Assembly: GCA_030765065.1 (NCBI GenBank)
Contig: CM060975.1
Coordinates: 196,324,507-196,388,506, forward strand
Source: Deroplatys truncata
Taxonomy: Eukaryota > Arthropoda > Insecta > Mantodea > Mantidae
Direction of reading: 5' to 3'
DNA: 64,000 nt
Shown here: positions 57,997 through 64,000 of the stretch, one piece after another
Numbering within the stretch: the first letter of the stretch is position 1
Layout: each line of letters starts with the position of its first letter
Notes under the pieces: model-generated
The model's database searches: none
Told to the model about the DNA's origin: nothing
The model's input: only the letters and a program-made list of their open reading frames with translations
Translations under genes and position numbers: made by a program

Positions 57997-58787
57997 TTTT
58001 TTTCTATTGGTAATAGCACACTATGGCAGAATTTAGAGCTACTGTAGCAGAAGTAGGTAACATGTACAAGCACGGAAACCTCCCAATTTCTCCATTCCAT
58101 TCATAATCTCAACCATAATTTAAGTTACATTACTTCATTCTTGCCCTAAAAGTGTGTACTGAATTATGTACAAAAAAATAAACATCCACCAAAAAAACCT
58201 TTCTTTTGTCAGATAAGTATGTGTCGTTATTATTATTATTATTATTATTAATATTATTATTACTGTTGTTAGGAACGGCTGTTGCAACAACTTAACTACT
58301 ATTATGCAGCAGATGCTATTTCACATTTTCAGGGTTCTCTGACTCTAAAATTTAGTGAACACCCACTACTGACTAGCATAATTCGTCATGAAATAAATAA
58401 AGATATGTTACATCTATATAAATCGTACTGTAGGTTACTGAAACCACTTCTAAACTACAGAATCCAGTAAAAATCATTCTAACAGTGAAACTGGAACAGC
58501 TCTTGTACCTAATCCTTGAAAGATGGCGATTTGGTCATTCCTGAATGAAAAACTATCACAGTTTGCTACGAGCATGCTCCGAGTCCTCCAATGTTCCATA
58601 TAAAACGCTGAGCATAGGTAATCCAAGGGCTCCCAAATGCTTGGGAAATGCATTATATATGACAAAAATCCTTTGAAGATATTTGGTTGTTTTTATGTCG
58701 ACCATACTTGGCCTTACCTCATATGTTGTCGCCACATTTTTTATCCTTCACAAAGTAGCATACGTATACATCTTGTGTTTCGATATA
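57997..58787. other. Unassigned interval with an (ATT)n tract
   Basis: (TTA/ATT)n at about 58230-58262. Otherwise nothing recognisable. Confidence 0.45.
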
Positions 58788-60307
58788 CAGGGTGAACCAT
58801 TTAAGTTGAGACAGTACAATATCTCCAAAACTAAGGGTTTTAGAAAGCAATGCCTTGAATAAAAGTTGCGTGATATTATGGAGGAAAGTAAATGCCATTA
58901 GTCGTGTTTTATTTGGAGGACGTTATGATGCTCATTTTAGGGTCAATTTAATTTCTTTTAAATAGAAACCTACATTTTGTATGTTGTTTTCTCAGTATAA
59001 AATGGTTTATAAAAATCTGTTTATTTTGTGATGAAGAATATGGAAACAAAATAAAAAATGTTGGTTCCCAATTACGAAACCTAACTTTACCCTCAAATGA
59101 CCATTCATGGATGGTCCAACAATTCATTGCGCTCTTCGTACACAGCCATTCAAAATTTTTGTTGTTATTTACGTTGATGTAAGAACAATTGGAAAGTGCT
59201 TTATACAAGTTTTGTTTAATTTTTTATGAGGAGTGAGAAAACAACATAAAAAAGATAGGTTCCCATTAAAAAAATATGATGTGTTACACTCACATGACTT
59301 TCTCTACTCTTGTACGAACTATTTTTACAAACCCTTATTCTCCATATGCTTCATGTTAATGAGATATCGCGATGTTAATCTTATTGCTAATTTTCTTGTA
59401 GATGCAAGGGGAATTGGTAGGCTTTAAGCGGTAGTCAAATATTTTAAGAGCTGGTTGCTATGTCGAGTATTCCATTCTCTTTGCATTACCAGGACAAAAA
59501 AATGAATAACGAATTCCCATTTGAGAAAAAGTAAAAGTATTGGAGAATTTAAGGTAATAACAAGCGATATCTCGAAAATGGATCACTCAAGAAAAAAAAT
59601 GTATATGACATAAATGGTGTATTTTAACGCGATTTACATTTTTTGTGTAGTAAAATTTTGTCTATCTCTTATGGTTTACCAGATATGCAAAAGTCGTTCA
59701 CAATGAAGAATACTTTTGGCGACATTCCCAGAAAATTCAAGATATATATTTTATTTGTCATGAAAATATTTTAATATATGATATTTTAATCAAAATCGTT
59801 AGAGCCATTTTTGAGAAAATTAAAATTTTCGAAGAATGATCCATGTAAAGGGTAATCTGGGGTGGGGGACTTTCTTGAAACCTTCCTGTCGCATATCTGG
59901 AAATACTGAACCTAAATACCAAGTTTGGTGTTTATCTGACTGTTCGTTTCTGAGTTATGCTGTTCACAGACAGACAGACAGACAGACACACACACACACA
60001 CACACACACGGAATGTTCCCAAAAATACTTTTTTTGGATTCAGGAGGCCTCAAAACATGTATTTCCGGTGAATCTCGGTATTGAATTTTTGGGTGGAATG
60101 CAATACTTCCCCTACTTACTCTACGTAGTAGAGAAAGTAGAAATTAAATTGACCCTAAAATGACTATCACAGCGTCCTCCAAATAAAACACGACTAATGG
60201 CATTTACTTTTCCCCATAATATCAAGTAAGTTTTATTAAAGACAATTCTTTCTAGAGCGCTTAGTTTTGGAGATATTCCACAGTCTCAACTTAATAGGTC
60301 CACCCTG
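58788..60307. mobile_element. DNA transposon with long terminal inverted repeats, split by family H copy 14
   Basis: The left end CAGGGTGAACCATTTAAGTT and the right end, reverse-complemented, CAGGGTGGACCTATTAAGTT begin inverted arms of about 165 bp. They share AATATCTCCAAAACTAAG, CATTAGTCGTGTTTTATTTG and AGGGTCAATTTAATTTC. The interior (58953-59275) has no transposase. Without copy 14 the element would be about 0.65 kb, so it is non-autonomous. Family unknown. Confidence 0.82.
59276..60138 (-). repeat. Family H interspersed element, copy 14 (full length)
   Basis: It starts ATGATGTGTTACACTCACAT and ends TACGTAGTAGAGAAAGT. It is inserted in an A-run at the inner edge of the right arm of the long-TIR element. 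The microsatellite position carries (CAGA)n then (CA)n, at about 59966-60009. Confidence 0.88.
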
Positions 60308-60986
60308 CATAGGAACTAGCCTTACTTCTTTGTCACTACCAGGATCAATTTTAATGGCGGAGGTCACAGTTTATAAAAGGTTATCTTATAATGTGCGTTG
60401 CATATTAGCATATAGCACTGTCTGTTGAGGAAACGGAGAATGATGACATTGGCATCGAAGAGCAGCTAGTTTTAAGTAAGTATATAGTGGCAAAATTCTC
60501 ATATATAAGCAATTCTACAGTGATATAAACAAGATGGTTTACTGAAGATGCAATGGAACATGGCATTGCAAAAAATTAGCATATATCAGATAAAACCCAA
60601 CAGTGATAAAATTAGTTGCATTTTAGAACCTTTTGTCACGATTTATAAAAAGTAGGTGTTCTTAAATGAGCATTTTACACAGAGTTTCAGGCGAGAAATT
60701 CATCCAGTTTTGCTATTGAACTCTCGCGTGTGAATGAAAATTTCCTGTAATGTCAGAAATGTGTGGATGGTGAAGGACAATATTTCAAACATCTCTTATG
60801 ATAAGTTACGTGCTTATTATAATTGTAATTGCAGCAATGAGAATATGAGGTGGTTGTGGGGATGCTATAACTATCTGAGCTGCGGCGACCGGCGCGCGAG
60901 CAACTGTGCGGTGGCTACTGTAGAATATTGCGTAGCTTTCACTTTCCGTTAGTCAAAATATTTGCTCATTTATCGCTTCCATTTTT
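60308..60986. other. Unassigned interval
   Basis: No recognisable gene. The frame at 60734-60952 has no motif I recognise. Confidence 0.4.
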
Positions 60987-61919
60987 ACTTTCTCTACTAC
61001 GTATAGTAAGTAGGGGAAGTATTGTATTCCACCCAAACATTCCATACCAGGATTTCACAGGAAATATATGTTTTGAGAACCCCTGAATCCAAAAAAAACA
61101 AATCATTTTTGGAAACATGTCCGTGTGTGTGTCTGTGAACAGCATAACTCAAAAACGAACAGTCCGATAAACACCAAACTTGGTATTTAGGTTCAGCATC
61201 TTCCAGAGATGTGACATGAAGGTTTTCAGGAAAATCCCCCCACCGCAGATTACCGTTTACATGGAAAAGTTTGATTTTCTCAAAAATAGCTCTAACGATT
61301 TTGATTAAAATATCATATGTTTAAGATTTTCATGACAAACAAAATGTATATCTTGAATTTTTTGGGAATGTCTCCAAAAGTATTCTTCATTATGAACGAC
61401 TTTTGCATAACTGGTAAACCATAAGAGATAGACAAAATTTTACTACACAAAAATGTATATCGCGTTAAAATACACAATTTATATCATGTACATTTTTTTG
61501 TTGAATGAACCATTTTCGAGATATTGCCTGTTATTCCCTGAACTTTTTCAATACTTATTTTCTCAAATGCGAATTCGTTATTCATTTTTTGTCTTGGAAA
61601 TGCAAAGAGTATTAATCTGTGGCAAAGAGAATGGTGTTGCACATAGCAACTAGCTATTAGGAGATATGTATATGCTTAAAGGCTATTGTATTTCTATATT
61701 GCCGTTGCAAATACAAAACAAGGGGAACATAGTACCCCTTAAGCGATAGTCAAATATTTTTAGAACTGTTCGCTATGTGTAAAATTTAATTCTCTTTTCA
61801 TGTCAAAAGATCGTATCTGCAAATGTTTATCTCGATTAATATGAAATAGATGGATAATAAGAGTGTAAAAATAGTTTGTATAAGAGTAGGGAAAGTCATG
61901 TGAGTGCAACACATCAGAT
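60987..61919 (+). repeat. Family H interspersed element, copy 15 (full length)
   Basis: It starts ACTTTCTCTACTACGTATAG and ends GGGAAAGTCATGTGAGTGCA then ACACATCAGAT. It lies between CCATTTTT and TTTTTCAATT. The GT tract is very short, GTGTGTGTGTCTGTG near 61121-61135. Confidence 0.9.
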
Positions 61920-62100
61920 TTTTCAATTAATAGTTAAGCAGAGGCAGTGCTGATGATGGTAGTTGCGGCACCACTAGTGGTAGTAAGTATATAATGCTAA
62001 TGACATTGAAGGTTTTCAAAACAATCTCCCATCCCAAACTATCTTTTACATTGGTGTTTTTTATTTTCTCAAAAATGACTGTAATGGTTTTGATTATTGG

Positions 62101-62644
62101 GAATGGTGTCACGTATAGGAGCCAAGATTGTGCAAATCAGCAATTTTTTATAAATTAGACAAAGAGTCTAAAATATAATGCAGTGCCAGATGGCTTCAAT
62201 AATTGCGTCGACCTTATAGGAACTTGGTTTTCCCGTGATGTAGCATGACCATTCGCTGGTGATGTGTTGCAATATATTCGGAGTTCGACCAAAGGTCTTT
62301 TTGCCTTTTATCGCAACAATCGCCACGACTTCTGTTTAAGGAGTTGGTTTTAGTATAAATACATCTTGAAAGGCGCTCAGTTCACCCGTCTTCTGGAACC
62401 GTCAACGCTGTGAGATTCGCCGCAGAAGTGGCCCTCAAAGCTGCATAAGGTAACTGGGCCGATGTACTTCTCGCCGGGTTCCAAATTTGTCTCTTATGAT
62501 GGATCTCTCGTTTCTAATCAGCATTATTAATAAGTATTGTTGAATTGCTTGCCTGCTGTCGGTATTTTTAGGTTAGGGCTACGTTCCCTTACCACGTCCG
62601 ATCCTAAGGCCTTATATCATCCTCAAATTAGGATCGGGACAATA
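62101..62644 (+). promoter_or_regulatory. Promoter-like segment inserted in family H copy 16
   Basis: TAGTATAAATACATC (TATAAATA at 62354) is followed 25 nt later by an initiator-like CTCAGTTC (A at 62379), and about 75 nt further on by CATAAGGTAACTG, a good 5' splice-site match. This order suggests an LTR or an old promoter plus first exon. No matching second LTR, TG...CA boundaries with duplication, or coding sequence was found. Confidence 0.35.
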
Positions 62645-62721
62645 GTTGTGAAGCCCTTCTTCATTCTGAAAAAAAATGTGTAATTTTGTATAGATGGTAA
62701 ACTATCAGAGTTCGACAAAGG

Positions 62722-62938
62722 TTTCTTCTTCTTGAACTGATTACCTTCCTCTTCGTAGGGCTTACGAAGGACTAACAGGAAAATTCGCAGATCAAATTAT
62801 CCAACCCGGCATTCGACAAGTGACCGAAGAAAACCGCGAAAAAAACCTTCAGTCAGGTTGGTCAGCCCAGAGATTTGAACCCGGGACTTACCGAATGCGA
62901 GTCGCATACATTACAGTGGCACCACCTTGTTCGGTTAG
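62722..62938 (-). mobile_element. SINE fragment (family B), 5' part
   Basis: The minus-strand head reads CAAGGTGGTGCCACTGTAAT, then CGACTCGCATTCGGTAAGTC and CCGGGTTCAAATCTC (B box with one change). The body is truncated after about 200 bp. It matches 31745-32325 in order. Confidence 0.65.
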
Positions 62939-63293
62939 ACAAAAACATATAATTAATTCCAAATAGTTTGTTGTGGCATTCAGCCATTTTGGGAATATGC
63001 GTTGTTATTGGTTTGAATTTTTCATTGCTTCTTTTTCGATGTATTGTTCCCTCCAAATGACATGGAACGGGTATGGGATTTAAAATTCAGCATTTAGCGA
63101 CAGCTTTTAAACAATTGTCGTTTCGGGATCCCTTGAAATGTTAAATGAAACTATTTTTGCAAATCTCAATTAGCATAAAGCAGATGCAAAAATAAGGATT
63201 TGCAAGACTATTTTGTAGAAGAGAAATAAAAATAAACGATAGATAGAAAACAGTCATGTGAATATTATAATCACAATTGTTTTTTCCGTTTTT

Positions 63294-63403
63294 ACTTTTT
63301 CTACTGCTTATCCATAGTAAGTAGAGGAGGTATTGCATTCCACGCCAAAATTATATATTGAGGTTTCACCGGAAATTTACGTTTTGAGGCACCTGCAAAG
63401 GTC

Positions 63404-63440
<37 letters not shown>

Positions 63441-64000
63441 CTGTGATACGCATAAGCTAAAAGGAAAAAGTAGGGCATTTAAGTTCTGCATCTTCCAAGG
63501 GTGCTTCTCAATTTTCAAGAGATAATCCCCACCCCACATTACCCCTTAAATGAAAATTTTTCGTCAGTTTTTATTTTCAAAAAAAAAAACTATAACGATT
63601 TTGACTAAACCACTATATGTTTAAAATATTTGTGTGAAAAATAAAATGTGTATGTATGCTGAGTTTTCTGGGCATAGCCTGTGAAGTCCTCTTCATTCTG
63701 AAGGACATTACTATAATGAGTAAACTGTAAGAGATGGACAAAATCTTTCTACACAAAAATGTAGATCTCGTAAAAATACACACTTTATACCAAATTGCAT
63801 TTTTCTGTTGTTGAACATCTACGATAATTTATTTGTTTAAATGTTAAAATTGTTTTACTTTTCTAATTGGAAAATTTTCTAGTTATCATGCAAAGAGCGT
63901 GGAAATTAAGACATTACAGAGCGATATGCTTTTTTAAAAAGTGTAATATCGTTTTCGTTATAGCTACAACGAAGTATGTAGATGTGCATTGGAAGTTTTA
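63294..64000 (+). repeat. Family H interspersed element, copy 17 (runs off the window)
   Basis: It starts ACTTTTTCTACTGCTTATCC after a T-tract, with (GT)n at about 63408-63438. It follows the family sequence to the end of the window, so the 3' end is not seen. Confidence 0.8.

Larger units (their letters stand above)
62005..63262 (+). repeat. Family H interspersed element, copy 16 (degenerate, with insertions)
   Basis: Family text appears at 62005-62100 (GGTTTTCAAAACAATCTCCC, TTTTCTCAAAAATGACTG), resumes at 62645-62715 (GTGAAGCCCTTCTTCATTCT) and again at 62940-63262, ending with ACAGTCATGTGAATATT. The first gap holds an unidentified 0.5-kb segment, the second a family B SINE. The 5' part is missing. 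Confidence 0.6.

Overview
This window looks like AT-rich, gene-poor eukaryotic DNA, most likely from an arthropod and probably an insect. The reasons are abundant mariner, Tc1 and IS630-type transposon remnants, tRNA-derived SINEs, an LTR retrotransposon, non-LTR reverse transcriptase debris, TCAGT-type initiators, and one nuclear tRNA gene. I see no intact host protein-coding gene. The only convincing functional host gene is a tRNA-Thr(AGT) at 30048-30121 (minus). Nearly every long open frame is mobile-element debris or a chance frame. All identifications rest on reading motifs by eye; no search was run.

Layout. 1-13 kb: repeats nested in each other. The commonest is an interspersed family of about 0.8-0.95 kb (called family H here). 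It has ACTTTCTCTAC-type inverted repeats near both ends, a short 3' hairpin, an internal (GT/CA)n microsatellite and T-tract targets, an architecture reminiscent of non-autonomous Helentrons. One H copy (9.70-12.69 kb) carries a mariner, an IS630-like remnant and a SINE inside it. 13-22 kb: a pair of large repeats, one of them containing an inverted repeat; an internally deleted mariner; a Tc1 pseudogene split by a SINE; and a hAT transposase end split by another mariner, which is itself interrupted. 22-40 kb: more H copies, a ten-unit 91-bp satellite, a cluster of SINEs, the tRNA gene, and a non-LTR retrotransposon ORF end cut open by an H copy.

40.9-54.6 kb is the most distinctive stretch. 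In order it holds an 0.8-kb foldback element, nine units of a 150-bp satellite that appears to derive from the local SINE family, a tandemly duplicated TATA/initiator segment, and a decayed protein-primed family-B DNA polymerase gene of Polinton/Maverick or virus-derived type. Next comes a young LTR retrotransposon (two 1005-bp LTRs, 4-bp target duplication CCTG) with only a coiled-coil Gag-like frame, then a GTTACGT-rich stretch and about 17 units of a 71-bp satellite in which most units carry a TATA-like core. 55-64 kb: an IS630/mariner-type element whose last two catalytic Asp are 41 residues apart, four or five more H copies, a long-TIR element split by one of them, and a stretch with a promoter-like signal.

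The window is best read as layered insertions. Target duplications and split frames give the order of events at several points.
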